Source of the DNA: CALJUZ01 sp003387805
GTDB lineage: Bacteria > Bacillota > Limnochordia > Limnochordales > ZCTH02-B6
Assembly (NCBI GenBank): GCA_937975235.1
Contig: CALJUZ010000178.1
Coordinates: forward strand, 1 to 12,622
Direction of reading: 5' to 3'
DNA: 12,622 bases
Below, piece after piece: positions 1 to 5,955 of the stretch (position 1 is the first letter of the stretch; each line of letters opens with the position of its first letter). Position numbers and translations under genes: made by a program. A model generated the notes under the pieces. The model saw only the letters and a program-made list of their open reading frames with translations, was not told where the DNA came from and searched no databases.

Positions 1-273
1 TCGTCGCACGGCGCAACGTTGGTCTTGTGCGTGGCGGTGGGATTGGCCCGGACTGCCCGGGCGCGGTTGCGGCTTTGGCAGCACGGTCGTCACACGGTGG
101 CCGCACAGTCGACGCCCGGTCGTCACCCGGTCGCCGCCCGGTCGGCCACGGCGGATGCCGATGGCCGGGTTACGGCACGACACGGCCAGCGGCGTCCGGC
201 CTCCAACGCTCGCTCTCGCCGGCGGGTTTGGCTCGGCAGGCGACTTCCTCTTTGCGTTTGTTTGAAGCGACGA
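1..273. other. Noncoding flank with degenerate G+C repeats
   Basis: I see no convincing gene here. Roughly 85-160 is low-complexity, built from variants of GTCRCMCGGTSGCCG and CCGGTCG. Open frames across it are composition artefacts rich in Arg, Pro and Ala. The FMN reductase gene ends at 274 and runs out into this stretch; no hairpin followed by a T-run is visible for it. Confidence 0.5.
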
Positions 274-843
274 CTACGCCCGCACCGGCTGGACCGTGTG
301 CTCCTGGACGAAGGCGATGAACTTTTCCACGACGCCGTCGAGGAACGTCAGCGTGGCTTCGTCCACCAGGCGCCGCTGCTCGGGGTCAAACTTGTTCATG
401 GCCATGTTGACCAATACTTCGTTGCCGCCGGGAGGCAGCACCTTGGCCTGAATGCCCGGAGACGAGAGAATCTCCCTCAGGTGCAGCTGAGCCCGGACCG
501 TCCCCAGCATGCCGGGGGTGGCACCCATGGTCAGGACGGGCTTGCCCACGAAAACCCGTTCGCCGCGGGAGCACCAGTCCAGGGCGTTTTTCAGCACGCC
601 GGGCACGGACCAGTTGTACTCCGGCGTAACGATGATGACGCCGTCGGCCTCGGCGATGGCCGCCTTGAAACGCTGCACCACGTCGGGCGGGTCGAGCTCC
701 TTGTCCTGGTCAAAGTGCGGCAGGGAACGTATATCGAGAATGTCGACGTCGAGCTTGTCCTTGTATCGTTCTTGCAAGGTGAGAGCCAGCTGCAGGTTGT
801 ATGAGTTTTGCCGAAGGCTCCCGACCAACGTTGCAATCTTCAT
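274..843 (-). CDS. NAD(P)H-dependent FMN reductase (ChrR/azoreductase family)
   Basis: A 189-residue flavodoxin-like reductase, close to the usual 180-190 for the family. Visible motifs are GSLRxxSYN at residues 8-16 (FMN phosphate loop), PEYNWSVPGVLKNALDW at 74-90 (isoalloxazine and dimer region, highly typical), and GATPGMLGT at 107-115. Such cytosolic enzymes pass electrons from NAD(P)H through FMN to quinones, azo compounds, chromate or free flavin; the true substrate cannot be read from sequence. I chose the ATG at 843 because GGAGGT lies 9 nt upstream and the protein then opens MKIATLVGSLR, as family members do. An in-frame extension to 897 would add an Arg/Pro-rich leader with no homology. 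It appears monocistronic and points away from the repeat region. Confidence 0.93.
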   Translation of the reverse strand: MKIATLVGSLRQNSYNLQLALTLQERYKDKLDVDILDIRSLPHFDQDKELDPPDVVQRFKAAIAEADGVIIVTPEYNWSVPGVLKNALDWCSRGERVFVGKPVLTMGATPGMLGTVRAQLHLREILSSPGIQAKVLPPGGNEVLVNMAMNKFDPEQRRLVDEATLTFLDGVVEKFIAFVQEHTVQPVRA

Positions 844-967
844 GATAACGTGACCTCCAGTTCGTGTTGCTGCACGCTGGCCGGCCGGCGGGCGCACGCC
901 GCCGGCCCGGCGTTGTTTTCATGCACGCGGTTTGGAATCGTCCGCTGAGGCACGGTGCGGGCGTGAT

Positions 968-1026
968 GCGGCGCGGTGCGGCCTCGCGGCGGCGCGGTCC
1001 TCGCGGCGGCGCGATGCGGTCCTCGC
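968..1026. repeat. Degenerate G+C tandem repeat
   Basis: Three imperfect units of 17-22 bp share the core GGCGGCGCGGT...CCTCGC (968-987, 988-1004, 1005-1026). Unit length varies through small insertions such as GCGG. It is noncoding and resembles other short G+C tandem repeats in this window in composition, not in exact sequence. Confidence 0.6.
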
Positions 1027-1426
1027 GCCTGGGCGGTACTTGGCTGCGGAAACATGCAGTCCACGGGGCGATACGGCCAGGCCCTCGCGCCACAGCACCG
1101 TTCTGCCCGCACATGGCTTCGCACATCCAGTATTATGGCACCGCACCGGGCCCACCGAGTAGAATACCTGACGGTGTCGGGCAATGCAAATCAGGCCAGC
1201 CTCACCAGCGGTTCCCGGATGGCGGTCCGCACGAACTCGGCGCCCTGCTGACGCACGTGTTCCTCCACAGCTTCGACGCTCCGGCTATCGGAAGGGCCCG
1301 CGCGGTCGGGCAGACCCCGAGGCCGACCGGCGGCGAGTCCCGGCGGAGAGCTGCGGGCGGGGCGACGTGACAGGCGGCGCCCAGGACGGGCGCCCACTGC
1401 AACCGACGGGCAGCGACGAGCCTGAC

Positions 1427-1522
1427 GCCGAACTTTGTACTTTCGTGACGCTAAGTCTTGCGTCTCGTGTCACTGGTGTCACACGGTGGAGAATCTGTTG
1501 TCACGGGAGTACAAAGTTCGGC
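1427..1522 (+). repeat. Palindromic repeat copy A
   Basis: A 96-bp near-palindrome. The outer arms (1427-1449 and 1500-1522) are inverted copies matching at 21 of 23 positions, beginning GCCGAACTTTGTACT and ending in GTGAC. The centre, 1467-1482, is GTGTCACTGGTGTCAC, itself a small hairpin with a T:T mismatch. If transcribed, the whole unit would fold into a long stem. It is the most symmetrical of three related copies. It could be a mobile miniature element, a REP-type repeat, a recombination site or a multi-site operator; no transposase or recombinase is visible nearby. Confidence 0.85.
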
Positions 1523-1656
1523 GGCCCGGCTTCGTGCCGTGCCGCCGTTGGTTTTCCGCAACTTTGGCCGCAGCGCAAAGGCCCTTGACATCGGCGTTTT
1601 CGAGGGGGCCTCAGCCACCATTGGCTCGGTCTCACTTTGCGCTCTTCCGCGCAGCG

Positions 1657-1746
1657 GGACTTTGTACTCCTGTGACAACGATTCGCGGAGTTGGCGTCAC
1701 CAGTGTCGCTCGACCGAGAAACGATCGTCACGAGAGTACAAACTTC
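1657..1746 (-). repeat. Palindromic repeat copy B (inverted)
   Basis: Arms at 1658-1676 and 1727-1745 are inverted copies (ACTTTGTACTCCTGTGAC against the complement of GTCACGAGAGTACAAACT, three mismatches). Read on the minus strand, it aligns with copy A along its length: the core CACTGGTG, then GAATCGTTGTCACAGGAG against GAATCTGTTGTCACGGGAG in A. So this copy lies in the opposite orientation to A and C. The centre-to-centre distance is about 227 bp to A and 229 bp to C. Confidence 0.8.
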
Positions 1747-1883
1747 AGCGGCGCGTTTGCGCATGAGCGGACCGCCGATGCTTCCAGCAATTGGGTGATG
1801 ACGAAAACGCTCTTCTCATCAGGCTTGTCGTCGCGGGCTCGGCACGCGCCCGGCGGTGCCGACGGCCCTTGGCCGTCTCGGAA

Positions 1884-1977
1884 GCCGACTTTGTACTCTC
1901 ATGACAATGCTTATCGCCGGTTGTGTCACTGGTGTCACACGATGGCGGCTCGTGTGACATAGGAGTACAAAGTTCGG
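1884..1977 (+). repeat. Palindromic repeat copy C
   Basis: A 94-bp copy with arms at 1884-1905 (GCCGACTTTGTACTCTCATG and on) and 1953-1977 (ending AGTACAAAGTTCGGC). The centre GTGTCACTGGTGTCAC at 1923-1938 is identical to copy A. The left arm lacks one A relative to the right arm, so the stem would carry a bulge. Interior segments between arms and centre differ from A and B, meaning arms and centre are the conserved parts. Confidence 0.82.
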
Positions 1978-2086
1978 CACGGACTCTTGCGCGGGCCCAG
2001 TGGAGCTGGCGCCGGCCGAGTGCAAAGAGGGGGCGGCCCCGCACCAACCCGCGAAAGCCCATCCCGCAGCCCGGCGGCTCAGTACA

Positions 2087-3307
2087 TCAGTACATAAACT
2101 CGCGGATGTCGTACCGTGCCGCCTTCACGCCCCGGCTGCGGATGTGCCGCGCCCACCGGTCCAGCTCGGCTTCAATTTCATCCTCGCTCATCGGCGTCAG
2201 GCCCCGCGACTGCCTCAGCGCCGCGTAGCCCGAACCCGGCTGCTCGATGAAAGGAGAGAGGTAGACGATGTCGCCTTCGCCCAGCGGCAGGCGGGCCAGC
2301 GTTTCCAGCGTGGCGGCGGCGTGGGCTTCCCGGTACTGGTGCCCGCCGATGCCGATCATCGCGATCAGGCCCACCTGGAGCCCGGCGGCCTTCAGGCGCA
2401 GGACGAAGTCCACCAGCTCATCCCGGGAGCCGGGTTTGTTGATGAGCGCCAGCAGCTCGTCGAGCCCGGTTTCCATTCCGATATAAACCCGGTGCAGTCC
2501 CAGCTCCGCCAAGGCTCGCCAGTCGGCCACGCTCTTGCGCTCGCCGGTGTAGACGTCAATGAAGCTGTAGATCGGCATGGCGGGAAACGCGGCGCGGGCC
2601 GCTTCCATAATCGGAAGGAGGCGGCGCTGCGCCAGGGCCAGCGCGTTGCCGTCGCCGAGGAAGACGCTCTTGCGCATGAGAAGGCCCCGCCCGAGGAACG
2701 CCTTCACGTCGGCGATGTGCCGGCGGAATTCATCCGGGCTCTTTACGCGAAACGGCCGGTCCTGGTAGAACGTGCAAAACGTGCATTTGTTCCACGTGCA
2801 GCCTTCCGTCGCCTGGAGGACGACGGTGAGGTACTGGTCCGGCGGCAGAATGGAGATGGGCTTGTATACGGCGGCGAAACGCTCGGCTTCGGCCAGGAGA
2901 GCCTCGGGGGTCCACCGCAGCACCTCTTCTTCGAGGCGCCGGCGCAGCTCTCCGTCGGTGCGGGGAAGCACGTCCTCGACCGCCTGCAGCACTTCGGCGA
3001 ACAGTCGGTACGCCTCGTCCCGGCTCAGCCGGCGGCGCACCCGCGGCGGCTTCCGACCCGGCGGCGTCCGCCCCGACGGATTCCGCTCCGCCGGATTCCG
3101 CTCCGACGGCTTCCGCCCGAAGGGCCCCTCCACGGCCCGCTCCCGTACCTCCACGTCAGACGCCAGCGTGCGGCGGTACGTGCGGCCGCCGGCCACGTAC
3201 GAAAACAGCCGGCCTTCCCGGTCGAACGACGCCACCACGTCGCGGGCGGGACTGATGTTGGTGAAAGCGGGCTTCACCGATGCGAGAAGTTCGTTCGGGC
3301 TGCTCAT
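2087..3307 (-). CDS. Radical SAM protein of unknown substrate
   Basis: A 406-residue cytosolic protein. Its radical SAM core starts near residue 155 with EGCTWNKCTFC: C170, C175 and C178 should bind the 4Fe-4S cluster. The spacing is C-x4-C-x2-C rather than the textbook C-x3-C-x2-C; I recall similar Elp3-like or B12-type relatives with CPWNRCTFC. FLGDGNALAL (216-225) and VYIGMETGLDELLALINKPG (274-293) match the strand and substrate-side motifs of that group. Residues 64-88 are five pentapeptides of the form [GE]-R-x-P-x, an unusual linker between an N-terminal domain (about 1-60) and a helical segment (95-150). The start at 3307 has only a weak ribosome site, and no better start is visible. 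It is transcribed divergently from the DUF4097 gene. The reaction is unknown. Confidence 0.9.
   Translation of the reverse strand: MSSPNELLASVKPAFTNISPARDVVASFDREGRLFSYVAGGRTYRRTLASDVEVRERAVEGPFGRKPSERNPAERNPSGRTPPGRKPPRVRRRLSRDEAYRLFAEVLQAVEDVLPRTDGELRRRLEEEVLRWTPEALLAEAERFAAVYKPISILPPDQYLTVVLQATEGCTWNKCTFCTFYQDRPFRVKSPDEFRRHIADVKAFLGRGLLMRKSVFLGDGNALALAQRRLLPIMEAARAAFPAMPIYSFIDVYTGERKSVADWRALAELGLHRVYIGMETGLDELLALINKPGSRDELVDFVLRLKAAGLQVGLIAMIGIGGHQYREAHAAATLETLARLPLGEGDIVYLSPFIEQPGSGYAALRQSRGLTPMSEDEIEAELDRWARHIRSRGVKAARYDIREFMY
3043..3117. repeat. Five 15-bp tandem repeats inside a coding region
   Basis: Units at 3043, 3058, 3073, 3088 and 3103 follow the pattern CCGNCGGNTTCCGCY. On the minus strand they encode GRKPS, ERNPA, ERNPS, GRTPP and GRKPP in the radical SAM protein. 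The 15-bp unit keeps the reading frame, so copy number could change without a frameshift. Confidence 0.9.
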
Positions 3308-3336
3308 GCAACCAGCCTATCACGGCGAACGGCGGT

Positions 3337-3434
3337 CCACAACTCCCCGGCGGGCGGCGCCCCACAACTCCCCTGTGGGCGGGCAGGCTCCCCACAACTC
3401 TCCGAGGGACTGCGCCGCACAACTCCCCGGCGAG
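3337..3434. repeat. Four CACAACTCCCC repeats upstream of the radical SAM gene
   Basis: CACAACTCYCC occurs at 3338, 3363, 3393 and 3418, with start-to-start spacings of 25, 30 and 25 bp, followed each time by G+C-rich sequence (CCGG or similar). On the minus strand the motif reads GGGGAGTTGTG and lies 30-130 bp upstream of the radical SAM start, in its likely promoter or leader. It may be a tandem duplication or a set of protein-binding sites. Confidence 0.75.
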
Positions 3435-3515
3435 CAACGCTGCCTCGTCGGGCGGAAACTTGCTCCCGCGGCAAAATTTGAATTGGCCGGCTAACGAAAT
3501 TTCCCGAACGGCGGC

Positions 3516-3529
3516 GGGACAAATGTCCC
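3516..3529. promoter_or_regulatory. Perfect palindrome GGGACAAATGTCCC
   Basis: A perfect 6+2+6 palindrome 159 bp upstream of the DUF4097 start. A near-identical GGGGCAAATGTCC sits at 4874-4886, in front of the cytochrome oxidase operon. The inner ACAnnTGT resembles the operator core of CopY/BlaI-type repressors as I know them, but no such regulator is in the window. A role as operator is inference. Confidence 0.4.
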
Positions 3530-3620
3530 TGCCCGAAGGACGTCCGCCCATGCCCAGATTTTCGCCTTTTCGATAGGGTGAAACGTGTAGGAGCAGATCC
3601 GCAACGGGAACGTTCCGGAC

Positions 3621-3665
3621 CCGGGCCGGCGCGGCGCGGTCCGGCGCGGCACGGTCCGGCGCGGC
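3621..3665. repeat. Three 15-bp tandem repeats before the DUF4097 gene
   Basis: Units CCGGGCCGGCGCGGC, GCGGTCCGGCGCGGC and ACGGTCCGGCGCGGC are head to tail and end 8 nt before the ribosome site of the next gene. The same core GTCCGGCGCGGC recurs at about 12610-12621. Confidence 0.8.
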
Positions 3666-3673
3666 GGCACCAT

Positions 3674-3680
3674 AGGAGGT
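3674..3680 (+). promoter_or_regulatory. Ribosome binding site deciding the DUF4097 start
   Basis: AGGAGGT lies 7 nt before the ATG at 3688 but only 1 nt before an in-frame GTG at 3682. This makes the ATG the start. Confidence 0.85.
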
Positions 3681-3687
3681 AGTGCGC

Positions 3688-4647
3688 ATGGCGGGCGACG
3701 ACAAAGCAACGTGGAAGACGGCCTTGTACGTGGCGCTGGTGGCGGTGGGCTTCATAGGAGGCGTCATCGGTCTCACCCAGCTCACCATCAGCGCTGACGA
3801 CCCGGGCGTGCAGTGGCACGCCTCGCTGCCCCTGCTGCCGGGGGAAACGCTGAGGGTGGAGACGGTCAACGGCGTCATCACGTACGAAACGTGGGACGGC
3901 AGCGAGGTGGAGATTGAGGCCACGGCGCGGGCCCGGGCGCTGACCAACGGCCAGGCGCGGCGCTACACCGAGCAGGTCCAGGTGGACCTGATACGCACGG
4001 AGGGCGGCGTCGAGGCCGTGGCGCGGCTGCCGCAAAACCTGGCCAATCTCAATACCGTGACGGTGAACTTCCGCGTGCGCGTGCCCGAGGACTGGCGCGG
4101 CCGGGTGGAGCTGCGCACGATCAACGGCCAGGTGACGGCGGCCAACCTGCACGGCGACGCCGAAGTGGAGACGGCTACGGGACCGATTTCCATCCGCTCC
4201 CACAGCGGATCGCTCAAGGTCATCACCGGCAACGGCGCCATCAACGTCACCGACGCCAACACCGTGCTGGACGCGTTTACCTCCAACGGCACCATCGACG
4301 TCAGCGGGGCCGTGCTGCGGGGCCAAGGCTTCGCCCGCACGCTGAACGGCACGGTGCGCATTCACGCCTCGCTGGACGAGGAGGCGACGCTGCAGGTGGA
4401 CACGTCGCAGGGCAGCGTGTCCTTCGTGCTGACCGACCCGGACGTGGCGCTGGACCTGGCGGCCAACAACGGCACGGTGCGGCTGCATGCCGACGTGGCT
4501 GCATCCCTGCGCCAGCCCGACAAGCTGGTAGGCAGCATCGGCGCCGGCAGGGCGGTTTTGCACGCCAGGGCCAACAACGGCTCCATTGACCTGTACGTGA
4601 CCGAAACGACGGCGCTGCAGCCGGCGGGTGCGTCATCGCCCAACTAG
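3688..4647 (+). CDS. Membrane-anchored DUF4097 (putative adhesin-like) beta-repeat protein
   Basis: A 319-residue protein with one hydrophobic segment at about residues 12-32 (TALYVALVAVGFIGGVIGL), probably an uncleaved signal anchor that places the rest outside the membrane. The remainder is a run of short beta-strands with repeated NG/TG turns (VETVNGVITYETWDG, LRTINGQVTAANLHGD, VITGNGAINVTDANT, FTSNGTIDVSG, ARTLNGTVRIHAS, AANNGTVRLHADV, ARANNGSIDLYVTE). This is the hallmark of the DUF4097 family, thought to form a right-handed beta-helix. Family members are often found near envelope-stress regulators, but none is seen here. No sortase signal is present. The ATG at 3688 is chosen from the AGGAGGT spacing. 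The gene seems monocistronic, with a likely terminator at 4704-4778. The molecular role is unknown. Confidence 0.85.
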   Translation: MAGDDKATWKTALYVALVAVGFIGGVIGLTQLTISADDPGVQWHASLPLLPGETLRVETVNGVITYETWDGSEVEIEATARARALTNGQARRYTEQVQVDLIRTEGGVEAVARLPQNLANLNTVTVNFRVRVPEDWRGRVELRTINGQVTAANLHGDAEVETATGPISIRSHSGSLKVITGNGAINVTDANTVLDAFTSNGTIDVSGAVLRGQGFARTLNGTVRIHASLDEEATLQVDTSQGSVSFVLTDPDVALDLAANNGTVRLHADVAASLRQPDKLVGSIGAGRAVLHARANNGSIDLYVTETTALQPAGASSPN

Positions 4648-4657
4648 CAGCACCGGA

Positions 4658-4693
4658 GCCGGCAGCGGCGCCGGCAGCGGCGCCGGAGGCGAC
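4658..4693. repeat. 12-bp tandem repeat after the DUF4097 stop
   Basis: Two perfect GCCGGCAGCGGC units (4658-4669, 4670-4681) and one diverged unit (4682-4693) begin 10 nt after the stop codon. They are noncoding in the gene's frame. Confidence 0.75.
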
Positions 4694-4703
4694 GGAAGTT
4701 TAG

Positions 4704-4778
4704 GCCGGGCGGCCGGCCCACCGACGACGAAACAACCCCCAACCCCACCTGAGTTCCGGCGGGCCGCCCGGCGTTTTT
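4704..4778 (+). terminator. Likely intrinsic terminator of the DUF4097 gene
   Basis: GCCGGGCGGCC (4704-4714) pairs perfectly with GGCCGCCCGGC (4762-4772), followed by G and TTTTT. The 47-nt loop is much larger than in usual intrinsic terminators, which lowers confidence. Confidence 0.55.
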
Positions 4779-4841
4779 CCCCGGGGCGCTGCGTCACATT
4801 TTTCGAGGCGCGCCCGGGTTGCATTGTTCACTTTTTTCGTC

Positions 4842-4903
4842 GGGACATTTTTCCCGGTGTCCCGGGACGAAACGGGGCAAATGTCCTTTCCGGGCACGGG
4901 ACA
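4842..4903. promoter_or_regulatory. Cluster of GGGACA/TGTCCC half-sites
   Basis: GGGACA at 4842, TGTCCC at 4858, GGGGCAAATGTCC at 4874-4886 and GGGACA at 4898 fall within 62 bp. They repeat the palindrome found at 3516-3529. The position, about 330-390 bp before the oxidase operon's first gene and about 65 bp after the preceding terminator, suits an operator array. This is inference from motif recurrence only. Confidence 0.35.
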
Positions 4904-5032
4904 AAGTCAACTGGTACTGCGGGGCGGGGTCTTTAAGAATCGAAATTAGATGTTGTCCAGCAGTCCGGGCTTCCGCCGGAAGGTATGCGCGGACCGGACG
5001 TCGAAATGCGCCAAAAAACAAAATTCTACGTT

Positions 5033-5061
5033 TTGACACGTCGGTAGGTTTATCCGGAATT
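5033..5061 (+). promoter_or_regulatory. Candidate promoter of the oxidase operon
   Basis: TTGACA at 5033-5038 is a perfect -35 hexamer inside a rare A+T-rich patch. At the 17-bp spacing the -10 position reads GGAATT, which is poor, so the assignment is tentative. The implied leader is about 165 nt. Confidence 0.25.
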
Positions 5062-5230
5062 TTTGGGACACACCGGGCTGAACATCCCGGCCGGACGGCC
5101 GGCGGCGGCGAGGTCACGACCAAGGCGGCGCAGGTTCGGCGTCTTCCACGCAGTACTCCCGGAAGCTCTTGCGGCAGCAGGCGGCGGAAACCGAAAGCCC
5201 GGCTGCAGTGTAGGAGAGGGGGGACATTGG

Positions 5231-5902
5231 ATGGGACGCGGCGTTAAGATTGCGGTGGCCGTCATCATCGGGCTCGTTGTGGTCGCCGTCGGGTATTTCG
5301 CCATCGGCCGGCCTATCCAGGTGCTTCCTCGCATCCAGACCACGATTCCGTTCGAGATGAGCGACCAAAACGGAGACCTCTATCGTTATCCGGACCGGGC
5401 GCGGCCCATGAACCTGTACGTCGTGGTGGCCACCTGGGACGACGAGGCCGTGGCCCGGGCCGAGCAGATGCTCGAGCGCGTCTACGCCGAGCTGCGGGAA
5501 CAGGAAAACATCGACGAACTGCTGGAAATCGCCTGGATTTCTCCCGACCCTGCCAACGACGATATCGAATCTCTCCGCGCCGCATCCGCACGCATTCCGA
5601 TTTTGCAGGCCACGGGCGCGCCGCTGTTGACCGCGGCGCCGACGGTCGTGCGCCTGGCCGTGGGCGCGGGCATGGGTATCTACGTCAGCCCGCCGGCGGA
5701 GGGGCAGACGCGCGTGGCCTACGAACCCGGCCTGGTTCTGGTCGACAACGTAGGGTACGTGCGCGGGCGCTACAGCCTCAACGAAGCCGACGAGCGGCGG
5801 CTTGTCCGGGACTTGCCTCTGCTGGTGGCCGAGGTGACGGCCGAGGGATCGGAAAAGGCGCTGTATGAGGCGGCCCACTTGTTCCTGTGCTACCCGCGGT
5901 GA
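5231..5902 (+). CDS. Sco-like membrane protein lacking copper ligands
   Basis: A 223-residue protein with an N-terminal membrane anchor (residues 5-26) and an apparently extracytoplasmic domain. LYVVVATWDDEAVARAEQML (62-81), LLEIAWISPDPANDDIESLR (97-116) and GLVLVDNVGYVRGRYSLNEA (167-186) follow the order of the Sco1/SenC fold: core strand, the 'I.IDP..DTP' strand, then 'LIDP.G.VR..Y' with a final helix. Sco proteins deliver copper to CuA of oxidase subunit II through CxxxC and a His. Here the CxxxC site is replaced by ATWDDEA, the only Cys is C220 at the C-terminus, and the only His is H216. So copper delivery by the normal chemistry is unlikely. It is the first gene of the oxidase operon, which supports an assembly role. 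The ATG at 5231 has AGGAGAGGGG upstream. Assignment to the Sco family is moderate; a generic thioredoxin-fold protein is the alternative. Confidence 0.65.
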   Translation: MGRGVKIAVAVIIGLVVVAVGYFAIGRPIQVLPRIQTTIPFEMSDQNGDLYRYPDRARPMNLYVVVATWDDEAVARAEQMLERVYAELREQENIDELLEIAWISPDPANDDIESLRAASARIPILQATGAPLLTAAPTVVRLAVGAGMGIYVSPPAEGQTRVAYEPGLVLVDNVGYVRGRYSLNEADERRLVRDLPLLVAEVTAEGSEKALYEAAHLFLCYPR

Positions 5903-5955
5903 AGCCGCGTTGTGGCAAAAGCGTCGTTGGAACGAAGGTGGAAGGAGGGGGTTTC

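Larger units (their letters stand above)
844..2086. other. 1.24-kb intergenic region without a convincing gene
   Basis: All open frames here are Arg/Pro/Ser-rich, lack ribosome sites and overlap on both strands, so I call none. Contents: a G+C tandem repeat at 968-1026; a short minus-strand stretch at 1191-1277 whose translation (VEAVEEHVRQQGAEFVRTAI and on) looks helical and protein-like but has no body; and three copies of a near-palindromic repeat at 1427-1977. The two inter-repeat spacers (1523-1656 and 1747-1883) also hold small inverted repeats, for example GCGCAAAG at 1573-1580 with CTTTGCGC at 1635-1642, and the perfect hairpin GACGGCC-CTT-GGCCGTC at 1861-1877. Confidence 0.6.
3308..3687. 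other. Divergent intergenic region, 380 bp
   Basis: This separates the minus-strand radical SAM gene from the plus-strand DUF4097 gene and must hold promoters for both. From left to right it contains CACAACTC repeats (3337-3434), an A+T-rich patch with AAATTT at both ends around GGCCGGC (about 3475-3502), a perfect GGGACA palindrome (3516-3529) and a 15-bp tandem repeat (3621-3665). I could not assign confident -35/-10 pairs. Confidence 0.5.
4648..5230. other. 583-bp region upstream of the oxidase operon
   Basis: No gene is supported; the open frames lack ribosome sites and family-like sequence. It holds a 12-bp tandem repeat (4658-4693), a likely terminator (4704-4778), a cluster of GGGACA/TGTCCC motifs (4842-4903) and an A+T-rich patch around 5010-5062 that may contain the operon promoter. 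GGCCGG-rich sequence fills the leader at 5090-5115, and AGGAGAGGGG near 5213 is the ribosome site of the next gene. Confidence 0.5.

Noticed and set aside
19..804. Long plus-strand open frame of 261 codons at the left end
   Set aside because: It is antisense to the FMN reductase, whose motifs and ribosome site are clear; the translation is Arg/His-rich without family features.
1861..1877. Perfect hairpin GACGGCC-CTT-GGCCGTC as a terminator
   Set aside because: It has no T-run on either strand and no adjacent gene end to serve.
1427..1977. CRISPR array
   Set aside because: Only three repeats of more than 90 bp, with one inverted and spacers of about 135 bp; CRISPR repeats are shorter and uniformly oriented, and no cas gene is present.
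2000..3481. 493-codon plus-strand open frame
   Set aside because: A shadow of the minus-strand radical SAM gene, caused by high G+C at third positions; no ribosome site and no plausible domains.
3304..4563. 419-codon minus-strand open frame
   Set aside because: Antisense to the DUF4097 gene, whose beta-repeat pattern and AGGAGGT site are convincing; the shadow is His/Gln/Arg-rich.
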